DNA from: Paenibacillus albidus | GTDB taxonomy: Bacteria > Bacillota > Bacilli > Paenibacillales > Paenibacillaceae | Reading direction: 5' to 3' | Assembly: GCF_014644435.1 (NCBI RefSeq) | Contig: NZ_BMKR01000009.1 | Coordinates: forward strand, 124,001-188,000 | Length of the DNA stretch: 64,000 nt | Part shown: piece by piece, positions 18,729 through 27,522 of the stretch | Layout: every line of letters begins with the position of its first letter | Position numbering within the stretch: the stretch's first letter is position 1 | Made by a program: the position numbers and the translations under genes | The notes under the pieces: generated by a model | The model's database searches: none | What the model was told of the DNA's origin: nothing | Seen by the model: the letters and a program-made list of their open reading frames with translations, nothing else

Positions 18729-19496
18729 CTACTTCAATCCACCATAACGGCGTGTGCGGCGCTGATATTCAGCCACTGCCTCCAGCAAATGCTCCTTGCC
18801 AAACTCCGGCCAGTACACATCTGTAAACCACAGCTCACTGTATGCAAGCTGCCATAACATAAAATTACTAAGTCTCATTTCACCGCTGGTGCGGATGAGC
18901 AGGTCAGGATCAGGCATTCCTCCAGAGAGCAGCCGGTCATTGATGAGGTCTGTCGTAATGTCCTCCGGCGAGAGTGCACCTGTCTGAATCTCCTGACCCA
19001 GACTGCGCATGCAATCTTCTATTTCCTTGCGTCCTCCATAATTGAGGGCAAAATTCAGTATAAGTCCAGTATTCCCATCAGTCCGGGCTACAGCCTCTTC
19101 CATAGCTCTACGGGTATAAGAAGGCAACCCATCCGTATCCCCCATTACACGTACCTGGACGTTCTTGGCAATGAGCTCATCGAGTTCAATCGCCAGGAAC
19201 TCCTCCGGCAAACGCATCAGGAACTCTACTTCTTCCTTGGGCCGTTTCCAGTTTTCCGTCGAGAACGCGTACATCGTTAAATACTTCACACCAAGCTCAT
19301 CAGCAGCTATAGTGGCACGCTTTACCGCCTTCATTCCATTCTGGTGGCCGACAATGCGCGGCAGTCCGCGCCGTTTGGCCCAGCGCCCGTTTCCGTCCAT
19401 AATAACAGCCACATGCTGGGGAATGTTATCCGGTGAAATCTCGACTGGTCGCTGCCCGTCTTTACGGCTCAGCCATGCTTGAACCCGTTTGATCAT
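18729..19496 (-). CDS. uppS: Isoprenyl transferase (undecaprenyl diphosphate synthase)
   Basis: Cis-prenyltransferase that makes undecaprenyl diphosphate, the carrier lipid for cell-wall precursors. The 255-residue protein shows VAVIMDGNGRWAKRRG with catalytic Asp34, GHQNGMKAV, MYAFSTENWKRP and the C-terminal LLIRTSGEMRLSNFMLWQ and YWPEF. The ATG at 19496 follows GGAGG by eight bases; an in-frame extension to 19532 lacks such a site. It follows frr, with an imperfect hairpin between them. Confidence 0.97.
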   Translation of the reverse strand: MIKRVQAWLSRKDGQRPVEISPDNIPQHVAVIMDGNGRWAKRRGLPRIVGHQNGMKAVKRATIAADELGVKYLTMYAFSTENWKRPKEEVEFLMRLPEEFLAIELDELIAKNVQVRVMGDTDGLPSYTRRAMEEAVARTDGNTGLILNFALNYGGRKEIEDCMRSLGQEIQTGALSPEDITTDLINDRLLSGGMPDPDLLIRTSGEMRLSNFMLWQLAYSELWFTDVYWPEFGKEHLLEAVAEYQRRTRRYGGLK

Positions 19497-19526
19497 TTCC
19501 GTTTCCTCCAAGCTCTTATCAGAAAG

Positions 19527-19563
19527 AGACAAACCCCACCAATGACGGAGGGGCTTTTAGTCT
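19527..19563 (-). terminator. Imperfect hairpin between frr and uppS
   Basis: AGAC-AAA-CCCC pairs with GGGGTTTGTCT with small bulges, followed by CTTTCTGATAAG, a poor U-tract. It could be a weak terminator or attenuator that lowers transcription into uppS-cdsA-dxr. Confidence 0.4.
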
Positions 19564-19583
19564 CATGAATATCTTAAGTAACT

Positions 19584-20138
19584 TTATACTTCCATAATCT
19601 CTTTTTCTTTGGACAAAAGCACTTTGTCGACTTCGGCTATGAATTTATCCGTAGACTTCTGGATATCTTCCTGATGTCCACGGGACTCATCCTCCGAAAT
19701 ACCGTTTTTCTCCATCTTTTTAATATCGTCATTGGCATCACGACGAATGTTGCGGATGGCTACCTTAGCTTCTTCCCCGAACTTTTTGGTGAATTTCACA
19801 AGTTCACCACGGCGCTCTTCAGTCAGCGGAGGAATGGAAAGACGGATAATCGTTCCATCGTTGGCAGGTGTCAGCCCCAGATCGGACTTCATGATAGCCC
19901 GTTCGATGTCAGACAATGAAGTTTTATCCCATGGCTGAATAATCAATGTCCGGGAATCCGGAGTGCTGATGTTAGCCAATTGGTTGATCGGGGTAGGTGC
20001 CCCGTAATATTCAACCTGAATGCGATCAAGCAGCGCTGTTGAAGCACGGCCCGCACGCAAAGTCGACAAATCCCGTTTCAGTGACAAAATCGCTTTTTCC
20101 ATACGCTCTTCAGCACTTTTCTTAATAGCTTGCGGCAT
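19584..20138 (-). CDS. frr: Ribosome recycling factor
   Basis: RRF splits post-termination ribosomes together with EF-G. The 184-residue protein has the usual length; it starts [16 protein letters not shown], then [20 protein letters not shown], the IQPWDK segment and [12 protein letters not shown]. Its ATG directly follows the pyrH stop codon (TAAATG), with GGGAG inside the end of pyrH, so the two are probably translationally coupled. Confidence 0.98.
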   Translation of the reverse strand: MPQAIKKSAEERMEKAILSLKRDLSTLRAGRASTALLDRIQVEYYGAPTPINQLANISTPDSRTLIIQPWDKTSLSDIERAIMKSDLGLTPANDGTIIRLSIPPLTEERRGELVKFTKKFGEEAKVAIRNIRRDANDDIKKMEKNGISEDESRGHQEDIQKSTDKFIAEVDKVLLSKEKEIMEV

Positions 20139-20885
<747 letters not shown>

Positions 20886-20888
20886 TTA

Positions 20889-20925
20889 CAAAAGACGGAA
20901 CACTACGTGTACGTGTTCCGCTCTT
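20889..20925 (-). terminator. Intrinsic terminator between tsf and pyrH
   Basis: CGGAACAC (20913-20920) pairs perfectly with GTGTTCCG (20896-20903), flanked by A-rich and T-rich arms, and ends in TCTTTTG in the leftward direction. It is probably partly read through, since no clear pyrH promoter is visible. Confidence 0.65.
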
Positions 20926-20979
20926 TTGATGCTCGCCTATATTCAGTTCAAACCATGTCAGTGTATTCCTGAAATCTTA

Positions 20980-21630
20980 TTATTGATTAACTTGTGCCAT
21001 TACTTCTTCTACGAAGTTATCGACTTTTTTCTCAAGACCTTCACCCAGTTCAAAACGGGCAAAACGGCGGATGGAGATATTTTCTCCGATTGTGCTGATC
21101 TTTTCGTTAAGCAGTTGGGAGATGGTTTTGTCAGGGTCTTTCACGAAGGATTGCTCAAGCAAGCAGTACTCTTCGTAGAATTTGCTGATGCGGCCTTCAA
21201 CCATTTTTTCAACGATTTTCTCAGGCTTGCCTTCGTTCAGGGCTTGGGCCTTCAAAATTTCTTTTTCTTTCTCTACTTCTTCTTGCGGCACTTCTTCACG
21301 GCGTACATAACGAGGGTTGGCTGCTGCAATTTGCATAGCAATATCACGCGCAAAGTCTTTGAAGGAATCTGTTTTGCCGACGAAGTCAGTTTCACAGTTG
21401 ATTTCCACAAGAACTCCGATGCGGCCTCCAGCGTGGATGTAGGATTCCACTACGCCTTCAGTAGCAATACGTCCAGCTTTGTTTGCAGCTGCAGACAAGC
21501 CTTTTTCACGCAAGAGCTCAGCAGCCTTTGTGATATCGCCGTTAGCTTCTTCAAGCGCTTTTTTACAATCCAGCATCCCTGCGCCTGTTCTTTCACGAAG
21601 TTCTTTTACTGCCTTTGCATCTACTGCCAT
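20980..21630 (-). CDS. tsf: Elongation factor Ts, short form
   Basis: EF-Ts is the nucleotide exchange factor for EF-Tu. The 216-residue protein is shorter than the B. subtilis (about 290) and E. coli (283) proteins and nearer to the compact Thermus type. It has the UBA-like N-terminus [20 protein letters not shown] and the key [10 protein letters not shown] motif that contacts EF-Tu. The stop codon is followed by a good terminator and the start (ATG 21630) follows TTGGAGGG, so it is not a frame-shifted fragment. Confidence 0.97.
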   Translation of the reverse strand: MAVDAKAVKELRERTGAGMLDCKKALEEANGDITKAAELLREKGLSAAANKAGRIATEGVVESYIHAGGRIGVLVEINCETDFVGKTDSFKDFARDIAMQIAAANPRYVRREEVPQEEVEKEKEILKAQALNEGKPEKIVEKMVEGRISKFYEEYCLLEQSFVKDPDKTISQLLNEKISTIGENISIRRFARFELGEGLEKKVDNFVEEVMAQVNQ

Positions 21631-21687
21631 TGTTTATTCCCTCCAAGTAAATTGTCGTTTTCTTACATTATTGAAACCCTTTATCCT

Positions 21688-21732
21688 AAAAAAAGGGCAG
21701 TGAGAGGTTATCCACCTGCCAACCACCCTTTT
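21688..21732 (-). terminator. Intrinsic terminator/attenuator between rpsB and tsf
   Basis: AAAAGGG (21726-21732) pairs with CCCTTTT (21691-21697), with inner GGTT/AACC pairing, and runs into seven or more U in the leftward direction. tsf has no obvious promoter of its own, so this may set the rpsB to tsf ratio by partial readthrough. Confidence 0.65.
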
Positions 21733-21757
21733 CATTTAAGTTCTTGTATAATACTGC

Positions 21758-22459
21758 TTAAGCAGTTGTTGTGTCTTCGCCTTGATGAGCTTCGACAACA
21801 GCATCAGCCATTTTACCAGTCAACAGTTTTACAGCGCGAATCGCGTCGTCGTTACCTGGAATTACATAGTCAATTTCATCCGGATCACAGTTAGTATCAA
21901 CAATTGCAACGATTGGAATACCCAATTTGCGAGCTTCCGCAACAGCGATGCGCTCTTTACGCGGGTCGATGATGAACAGCGCGCTTGGCAGACCTTTCAT
22001 GTTCTTGATACCGCCCAGGAATTTCTCAAGACGATCTTTCTCTTTGCGGAGAAGGATTACTTCTTTCTTAGGCAGAACTGCGAAGGTACCGTCTTCTTCC
22101 CAAGCTTCCAATTTCTTCAGGCGATCAATACGCTTTTGGATAGTTTGGAAGTTAGTCAGTGTACCACCCAGCCAACGTTGGTTAATGAAGAACATACCCG
22201 AACGTTCAGCTTCTTCTTTCACGGAATCTTGAGCTTGTTTTTTTGTTCCTACGAACAGGATTGTGCCGTTGTCGCCAGCGACGCTTTTCACAAAATTGTA
22301 AGCCTCTTCTACCTTCTTGACCGTTTTTTGCAGGTCAATAATGTAAATTCCGTTTCTTTCAGTGAAGATATAACGATCCATTTTTGGATTCCAACGACGA
22401 GTCTGATGACCGAAGTGTACCCCAGCTTCGAGAAGCTGCTTCATGGAGATTACTGCCAT
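21758..22459 (-). CDS. rpsB: 30S ribosomal protein S2
   Basis: S2 joins the small subunit late and is needed for S1 binding and mRNA interaction. The 233-residue protein has the standard size and signatures: [45 protein letters not shown] and [19 protein letters not shown]. The ATG at 22459 follows GGAGG by nine bases; two extra in-frame codons upstream (MK) were dropped. It has its own promoter and a leader of about 125 bases. Confidence 0.98.
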   Translation of the reverse strand: MAVISMKQLLEAGVHFGHQTRRWNPKMDRYIFTERNGIYIIDLQKTVKKVEEAYNFVKSVAGDNGTILFVGTKKQAQDSVKEEAERSGMFFINQRWLGGTLTNFQTIQKRIDRLKKLEAWEEDGTFAVLPKKEVILLRKEKDRLEKFLGGIKNMKGLPSALFIIDPRKERIAVAEARKLGIPIVAIVDTNCDPDEIDYVIPGNDDAIRAVKLLTGKMADAVVEAHQGEDTTTA

Positions 22460-22586
22460 CTTCACACACCTCCTAGTTTTGGTTTATTGTGTGTCTCCTC
22501 CGCCATGTGTCATCTTCCGGCAAGACTTTCTTCAGAAGAAAGCACCTCTTGTCGAAATCAACCGGCGTGTGTTTTAACACCGTCAA
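22460..22586 (-). promoter_or_regulatory. 5' leader of rpsB with a hairpin
   Basis: The region from the predicted start of transcription to the ATG is about 125 bases, long for a single gene. It holds a 7-bp hairpin, CTTTCTT-CAG-AAGAAAG (22526-22542), and GC-rich segments near 22505-22520. S2 autoregulation through rpsB leaders is known in other bacteria; here it is only a candidate. Confidence 0.35.
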
Positions 22587-22588
22587 TT

Positions 22589-22617
22589 AATATACCACAA
22601 TTTAATTGTGGTTGCAA
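22589..22617 (-). promoter_or_regulatory. Promoter of rpsB with a palindromic spacer
   Basis: The -35 TTGCAA (22612-22617) and -10 TATATT (22589-22594) are 17 bases apart. The whole spacer (22595-22611) is a perfect inverted repeat, CCACAATT-A-AATTGTGG on the transcribed orientation. That is the position where a repressor or a MerR-type activator would bind. It lies directly after the terminator of the che operon tail. Confidence 0.75.
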
Positions 22618-22630
22618 CGCTTCATTTCTC

Positions 22631-22660
22631 AAAAAAAAAGCAGCTGCGGCGGCAGCTACT
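22631..22660 (-). terminator. Terminator of the fla/che operon
   Basis: AGTAGCTGC and GCAGCTGCT form a 9-bp stem with a 4-base loop, followed by nine U (22631-22639). The stem begins in the TAG stop codon of the last gene (22656-22658). This is the clear 3' end of the flagellar/chemotaxis transcript. Confidence 0.92.
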
Positions 22661-23312
22661 TCTTGACCGATATTATTTTATCAATAATGGAGTTCAGACT
22701 CTCACCTTTTTCGAAACTGTAGTTGCCATATTGAATGATGGTATTAATCTTCCGTGAATAAGCCGCTTTCAAAAAAGCCGCTTTGTCCGCAATGGCTCCG
22801 GATTGCTCCAGCAGGTCAGCCGTATCAGCCAAGTTACTGCCGCTTGGGATAGTTACACGGACGATATTGGGAGCTGGAACCCCCTGCGTCTTAGGTGCGG
22901 CAGGCGCAGAGGGAGACGCCGCTGCAGGCTTCTCTGCGCTGCCCTTGGCAGGTGCGGAAGGTTTAGCCGGAGCTGACGGTTCGGCAGCGGTCGTTGCGGC
23001 AGCCGGAGGTTTCGGCGTGGTGACGGGAGACGGAGCTGTGGTGACAGCAGGACCAGGTGATGTTGTTGCTGTCTGGTTCTTTCCTGTCTGGCCGGGTGCT
23101 GTTTCTTCAGGGACGTTGCTGCCCGTCTCTGAAGTGGTCGTAAGTACAGTCCCCGCCTCGTCCGTAACGGTAAGGTTCAGCTGTTTGGCCCCCGCCAGAA
23201 TCTGCTCCTGAGTGAGCGGAGCAGCCCCGCCGGATATCATAAGCTGAAGCAGCAAAGCCCCAACGATCAGACCACATCCTGCCCCCAGGATAAAGGAGCG
23301 ATTCTTTCTCAT
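22656..23312 (-). CDS. Membrane-anchored protein with a C-terminal YceG/MltG LysM-like domain, unknown function
   Basis: The 218-residue protein has one N-terminal membrane segment (about residues 8-27), an extracytoplasmic linker very rich in Pro, Ala, Ser and Thr (about 60-150), and a small C-terminal domain (about 152-218). That domain, with IPSGSNLADTADLLEQSGAI and YGNYSFEKGESLNSII, resembles the LysM-like subdomain that precedes the catalytic part of MltG/YceG lytic transglycosylases. The catalytic domain itself is absent. The ATG overlaps the swrB-like stop codon (ATGA). It is the last gene of the fla/che operon, so a wall-associated role in motility is possible but unproven. Confidence 0.75.
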   Translation of the reverse strand: MRKNRSFILGAGCGLIVGALLLQLMISGGAAPLTQEQILAGAKQLNLTVTDEAGTVLTTTSETGSNVPEETAPGQTGKNQTATTSPGPAVTTAPSPVTTPKPPAAATTAAEPSAPAKPSAPAKGSAEKPAAASPSAPAAPKTQGVPAPNIVRVTIPSGSNLADTADLLEQSGAIADKAAFLKAAYSRKINTIIQYGNYSFEKGESLNSIIDKIISVKK

Positions 23313-23887
23313 ACGGTCTCCTCCTGTTTGGCTAGCTGCAGTATCAACTGCACCTCTCCCCGCTGGAGTCCGGCGGTCTTGGCAATGGAATCGATCGATT
23401 TCCCCTGCTCGTGCAGTTCAAACAGGCGCGGATAACGCAGCTTGATGGAACTGACCGGCCTTAAGACAGGCTCGGAAGAATCTGCTTCTGGAGGAACCGG
23501 AGCGCTATTCTGCGCCGCCTGTACGGCTGAACGGCTAACTGCCTGCTCGTAAGAAGCTGCTAGCTCCGCTACTTTCTTTTCTTCTGCCAATAAACGGGCT
23601 TCAAGCTGGTGTGAATGATTCTTCAATTCAAGCAGCTCAGTGCCAAGTCCTGTCATCTGCTCCTGGATGGTGTTCATATTGGATTGTGCCTGCTGCTTCA
23701 TGCTGCTGACCAGCTGTACCAGCTCATCATTCTCACGTTCCATATCCGCCATGTACAGCTCAAGTGCTGCCTCGGTTTCTTTCAGTTTTTGATTTCCAGC
23801 CTTTTCTTCCCGTGCGCGTGCCGGCAGCATCAAGGCATACACAATAGCGACGGCACCTACCAGCACAATATACAGCCATGGTTGCAA
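23309..23887 (-). CDS. swrB: SwrB/YlxL-like membrane protein
   Basis: The 192-residue protein has one N-terminal membrane helix (about 3-20), a coiled coil (about 30-125), and a C-terminal helix-turn-helix-like segment, RYPRLFELHEQGKSIDSIAK then GLQRGEVQLILQL. This matches the arrangement of B. subtilis YlxL (SwrB), encoded between sigD and rpsB, which helps activate the flagellar export apparatus. The gene lies in the same interval here. Sequence similarity was judged by eye, so the symbol is tentative. It starts with TTG (23887) after GGAG. Confidence 0.72.
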   Translation of the reverse strand: MQPWLYIVLVGAVAIVYALMLPARAREEKAGNQKLKETEAALELYMADMERENDELVQLVSSMKQQAQSNMNTIQEQMTGLGTELLELKNHSHQLEARLLAEEKKVAELAASYEQAVSRSAVQAAQNSAPVPPEADSSEPVLRPVSSIKLRYPRLFELHEQGKSIDSIAKTAGLQRGEVQLILQLAKQEETV

Positions 23888-23926
23888 ATGCGTTATCTCC
23901 TTTTACACAGTATCAAAATTCCTGCT

Positions 23927-24238
23927 TCACAGGCTCAGATCAATACGGCGCCCTTTAAAAGGGTGCTCCGCATCACGAATGCCCTCGGGCTTGTGGCGTC
24001 TTTCCGAAGCGTTGTCGCTCCCCCCGTGTTCACCGCGTCCGCCATCATCACGCAGTGCGGCCTCGGAGGGATCATCGACCTCTGTACTTCGCTGAGCCAG
24101 TTCCTGGCTTTGTTTGACGTTCTGCCCGGCCAGCTGCTGCTGATCCAGTGCAGGGCGCTGTTGAAGTTCGTTATGAATTTTCCCCGCTTCCATTGTACGG
24201 GGGACGGCGATCTGCAATTCCACAGAGTTCAAGCTCAT
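23927..24238 (-). CDS. Small hydrophilic protein of the che operon tail, unknown function
   Basis: A 103-residue, charged, Gln-rich protein with no membrane segment. It starts MSLNSVELQIAVPRTMEAGK and ends HPFKGRRIDLSL; similar endings are familiar from small conserved Firmicutes proteins, but I cannot assign a family. A good AGAGGG site precedes the ATG at 24238. It is placed between the FapA-domain gene and the swrB-like gene and is co-oriented with both, which supports a real gene. Confidence 0.65.
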   Translation of the reverse strand: MSLNSVELQIAVPRTMEAGKIHNELQQRPALDQQQLAGQNVKQSQELAQRSTEVDDPSEAALRDDGGRGEHGGSDNASERRHKPEGIRDAEHPFKGRRIDLSL

Positions 24239-24294
24239 AGGCTACCCTCTCTTCTCACAAATAATGACGGGTCGCTGTGACACAGCCCGCCTGA

Positions 24295-25698
24295 TTAATT
24301 GTACGGAGTTAAAGATATATCGCCTTCATTGTAGCTGAATACGACCCGTTCGGTGGCATCTTTTACAAAACGAGTGTATCTGCCAATCATAATCTTCGAA
24401 CCACCGTAGATCGTCTTGATAATTTCTACTCTCGCTCTTCCCGTATCCTCAAGCATCTTTTCAATTTCCAGCACCCTTGATTTGATTCTCGCTTCTTCAC
24501 GCTGCTGTGACTGCTTCGTAGCATTCAGCTTGACGCGAAGGGCCACTTTGTCAGGTGAAAGTTGGCCGCTGTTAGCCAGTTGATTGAGTAAATACAAGGC
24601 TTTGGTAGTCTTGTCCTCATTTTCCAGCAATTGTTTAAGCTCTTGCCGCAGTTCATTAATCTCGTTTCTCAGTTCAGGAAGAACACCAACTTCAATCGAG
24701 GTTGCGGTGGACATTGAATTCCCGATGGTTCGGGCAACTACTCGGTCCCCTGCCTGAATACTGCCTCCGACGATCAATCCCTTGGTGCCGTTGCAGAGCA
24801 CATCCTGCCCGGCTCTTATATTGGAATGCATAATGCTTTGAGAGACGATAACATCTTCACCGGCCACTACGTTTCCGTCTTGTATGAAGGACACTTTAAC
24901 ATTTTTCCCAGCGATAACATGGCCTTTATTGTAGCCGATAATACCTCCGGTGATTTCGATGGAACCGCCTGCAATTAACTCGGCACCTTCAATTCCGCCT
25001 ACAACCCGAATATCGCCTGCCGATTTCACGGTAAAGCCGGTGAGCACATTTCCTCTAATAACCACCGTCCCTACAAAATCTATATTTCCCGTACTGTAAT
25101 CGACGTCTCCGTTGACCTCATACACCGGAAATACATTGATTTTGCCCTTGTCGGTAAGGGTGACCAATCCGTCGATCGCAGCATACATGGACGTCTCCGA
25201 ATTATCCACCACAACGTTTTTACCCACCTTGAAATGTGCGGTTTTTCCAGGCTTGAAGACAAGCTCCTCACCGGTTACTGTTTTGCCAGATTTTCCAGGC
25301 TGCGGAGGAATGATGGTCGCAATCAACTGGCCTTTGCGGACATTGTGCAGTCTGACCAGATCCTTGTAGTCCACTTTGCCGTCGGCTTTTTCCAGCGGTT
25401 TGCGGTCTTCCTCCAGATCTACAGTCAGCACGACCCGACCATCGGTACCGTTTACAGCAGGTTCACCCATAGCAATTGGAACACGGTTAAAAAAATATTC
25501 CTCCGGATTGCTGCTGATACGACGGACGATATCCCGCTGAATACCATAACGAACCTCATTGCTGTGTAAAAAAGCTTCCAAGTCTTCAATCGAACAGGTG
25601 AATTCTTCATCTTTTTTGGAAAACTGTAGGTATGCAGTTCCCTTGTCTGCCGAAAATGTGATGTTCAAGTATTGATTCAAAGCATAATGTCCAATCAT
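24295..25698 (-). CDS. FapA-domain (DUF342) protein
   Basis: The 467-residue protein has an N-terminal region of about 150 residues, a Gly-rich right-handed parallel beta-helix region (about 190-340, with VRGNVLTGFTVKSAGDIRVV and similar hexapeptide-like turns), and a C-terminal coiled coil (about 345-420). This is the FapA/DUF342 family, related to bactofilin-like polymers and implicated in cell-surface or polar functions in some bacteria; its biochemical role is unclear. The ATG at 25698 follows GGGAGG. It directly follows sigD in the operon. Confidence 0.85.
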   Translation of the reverse strand: MIGHYALNQYLNITFSADKGTAYLQFSKKDEEFTCSIEDLEAFLHSNEVRYGIQRDIVRRISSNPEEYFFNRVPIAMGEPAVNGTDGRVVLTVDLEEDRKPLEKADGKVDYKDLVRLHNVRKGQLIATIIPPQPGKSGKTVTGEELVFKPGKTAHFKVGKNVVVDNSETSMYAAIDGLVTLTDKGKINVFPVYEVNGDVDYSTGNIDFVGTVVIRGNVLTGFTVKSAGDIRVVGGIEGAELIAGGSIEITGGIIGYNKGHVIAGKNVKVSFIQDGNVVAGEDVIVSQSIMHSNIRAGQDVLCNGTKGLIVGGSIQAGDRVVARTIGNSMSTATSIEVGVLPELRNEINELRQELKQLLENEDKTTKALYLLNQLANSGQLSPDKVALRVKLNATKQSQQREEARIKSRVLEIEKMLEDTGRARVEIIKTIYGGSKIMIGRYTRFVKDATERVVFSYNEGDISLTPYN

Positions 25699-25722
25699 TT
25701 TATGCCTCCCTTGTCCGCCCGG

Positions 25723-26511
25723 TTAATCGTTTTGCATAAGGAGATCCCGGTTTTTCTCCAATGTTCCTCTAAGCCTTAATATAGCTTTGGAATGAAGCTG
25801 CGAAATCCGAGAAGGGGAAAGTGACATCACCTCTGCGATTTCGCTGAGAGATAAATCTTCATAATATAATAGGGACACTACGGTCCGTTCTTTCACCGTT
25901 AATTTCTCGATACCTTTGGTGAGAGTATCTCGCAAATAAAATTCATTGACCTTGCGGTCCGGATTCTTGGCTTTATCATCAACCAGGATGGACATTCGGG
26001 TCTCTGATTCTTCTTCCCGGATCGGATCTTCCAGTGAGCAAAGCGACATTACTGCCACATCCTGCAGCATATTCTGAAACTCCGGCTCACTGATATTCAG
26101 ATAACGGCTCATTTCCTCGTCACTGACAGACCGTAAATATTTCTGTTCTAATTGCTGGTAAGCATCCTCTATCCTTTTTGCCTTTTCACGCACTGACCTG
26201 GGAACCCAGTCACTCTGCCGCAATGAATCAAGAATGGCACCACGGACCCGCCAAGAGGCATAGGTCTGAAACTGCAAGCCGCGTTTGTAGTCAAATTTCT
26301 CAATGGCATCAATCAAACCCATAACACCGTTGCTGGCCAAATCATCTTTGGACACATTTTTGGGCAACCCCACAGCCAAACGACTGGAAACGTAATCTAC
26401 AATATGGAGATAACTCTCTATCAGCCTCTTTTTGGCTTCGGGATCACCTTGTTCTTTCCACCGTTCCCAGAGTTCATCCGTTTCCGATTGAGCAGCTTTA
26501 CGCTCGTTCAA
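25723..26511 (-). CDS. sigD: RNA polymerase sigma-D factor (FliA/WhiG family)
   Basis: Sigma-28-type factor for late flagellar, chemotaxis and autolysin genes. The 262-residue protein has region 1.2/2 (LAVGLPKNVSKDDLASNGVMGLIDAIEKFDY, seen as its two parts), FQTYASWRVRGAILDSLR in region 2, region 3 (KRIEDAYQQLEQKYLR) and a region 4 helix-turn-helix (YYEDLSLSEIAEVMSLSPSR, then ISQLHSKAI). It starts with TTG (26511) after AAGGGTG. It lies near the end of the fla/che operon as in B. subtilis, where distance from the promoter limits its expression. Confidence 0.96.
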   Translation of the reverse strand: MNERKAAQSETDELWERWKEQGDPEAKKRLIESYLHIVDYVSSRLAVGLPKNVSKDDLASNGVMGLIDAIEKFDYKRGLQFQTYASWRVRGAILDSLRQSDWVPRSVREKAKRIEDAYQQLEQKYLRSVSDEEMSRYLNISEPEFQNMLQDVAVMSLCSLEDPIREEESETRMSILVDDKAKNPDRKVNEFYLRDTLTKGIEKLTVKERTVVSLLYYEDLSLSEIAEVMSLSPSRISQLHSKAILRLRGTLEKNRDLLMQND

Positions 26512-26605
26512 TAGCTTTCACCCTTCCCAAAGTTTAGTCAGCGGGCCTACTGCTGCGAAACGTTCAGAGGGAGCAGGATAACCTGTTCCGCCACTAGGCA
26601 CTCGC

Positions 26606-27022
26606 TTATTCTTCTTTCAGGTGACGAACGGCCTTGGCCAATTCTTCAGGATCCTTCATTGAAACCAGCTTGGGCGGCTGAAGCGGCGTAAATCCCTCAC
26701 TGTTCCTTTCTTCAGGCGCCGGTTTCGGTTTCAGGAGATTTCTTAGTTCATCATCCTCATCAGGGGTACTGATATCCAGCTTTACACCAAGTGCTTCCCC
26801 ACCCTCTTCGGGGTTATCATCCACGGCTTCCGGGGAAGCCGATGATTTAGTAATAAAACCCAATACCCATCTCAAGAGGAAAGCAAGCACAAACCAGACA
26901 ACAAATCCAAATAACCCGCGTATGATACTGGTTTGAAGTAAATTATTCCCATAGGTTGTAATAAAGGTGAAGAAGAAGCCGACCAATCCGAATATTAAAT
27001 TTATCAATAGGTTTCCTGTCAT
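26606..27022 (-). CDS. Small membrane protein between cheD and sigD, unknown function
   Basis: The 138-residue protein has two hydrophobic segments (about 5-22 and 35-58) and then an acidic, Pro-rich cytoplasmic tail ending MKDPEELAKAVRHLKEE. No catalytic motif is visible. It starts three bases after the cheD stop codon, with a modest site (AAGG). B. subtilis has no gene in this slot. Tight packing in the operon supports a role in motility or chemotaxis, not more. Confidence 0.7.
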   Translation of the reverse strand: MTGNLLINLIFGLVGFFFTFITTYGNNLLQTSIIRGLFGFVVWFVLAFLLRWVLGFITKSSASPEAVDDNPEEGGEALGVKLDISTPDEDDELRNLLKPKPAPEERNSEGFTPLQPPKLVSMKDPEELAKAVRHLKEE

Positions 27023-27024
27023 AA

Positions 27025-27522
27025 TTATAATTCCTTATTGCCTTTTTGCACACTGCGGATAAACAATATTCCGCTGGCACAGGCGATTTCTATCGTACGG
27101 CCATAATTGCCGCCTGTATCTTCCGCAATCAATGGAATATTTAAAGATTCAAGAGCAAGCTTGCAGGATTCCACATTACGAGGCCCGATCCTCATTGTAT
27201 CGTTCCCCCCGGCAAAAGCGAACATTTGAGAGCCTCCGGCCATTTTGGCCACGATCCGGCTGCGGACCGCTCCAAGCGCAAGCAATCGGGTCAAAAGCTC
27301 CGGTACCGCGGTATCTGCAAACTTCGCTATATTAAGTTGTCCATCACGGGCGATCTCGGATGACGGCAGCATGACATGGGCCATGCCTGCAAGCTTTTTT
27401 CCCGGATCAAACAACGTTAATCCCACACAGGAACCCAGACCTGTAGTACGGATCATACTGTGCTCGCTCCCCACGTTGAGGTCTGCCATTCCTACCTTGA
27501 TAATGCTCTGCTCTTCAATCAT
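27025..27522 (-). CDS. cheD: Chemoreceptor glutamine deamidase CheD
   Basis: CheD deamidates Gln residues of chemoreceptors and, in Gram-positives, also stimulates the CheC phosphatase. The 165-residue protein has the catalytic Cys in TTGLGSCVGL, the His in GMAHVMLP and the Thr region of KMAGGSQMF. Two starts are possible: the ATG at 27522 and a TTG two codons upstream (27528); both use GGAGTG inside the end of cheC. The overlap with cheC indicates coupling. Confidence 0.95.
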   Translation of the reverse strand: MIEEQSIIKVGMADLNVGSEHSMIRTTGLGSCVGLTLFDPGKKLAGMAHVMLPSSEIARDGQLNIAKFADTAVPELLTRLLALGAVRSRIVAKMAGGSQMFAFAGGNDTMRIGPRNVESCKLALESLNIPLIAEDTGGNYGRTIEIACASGILFIRSVQKGNKEL

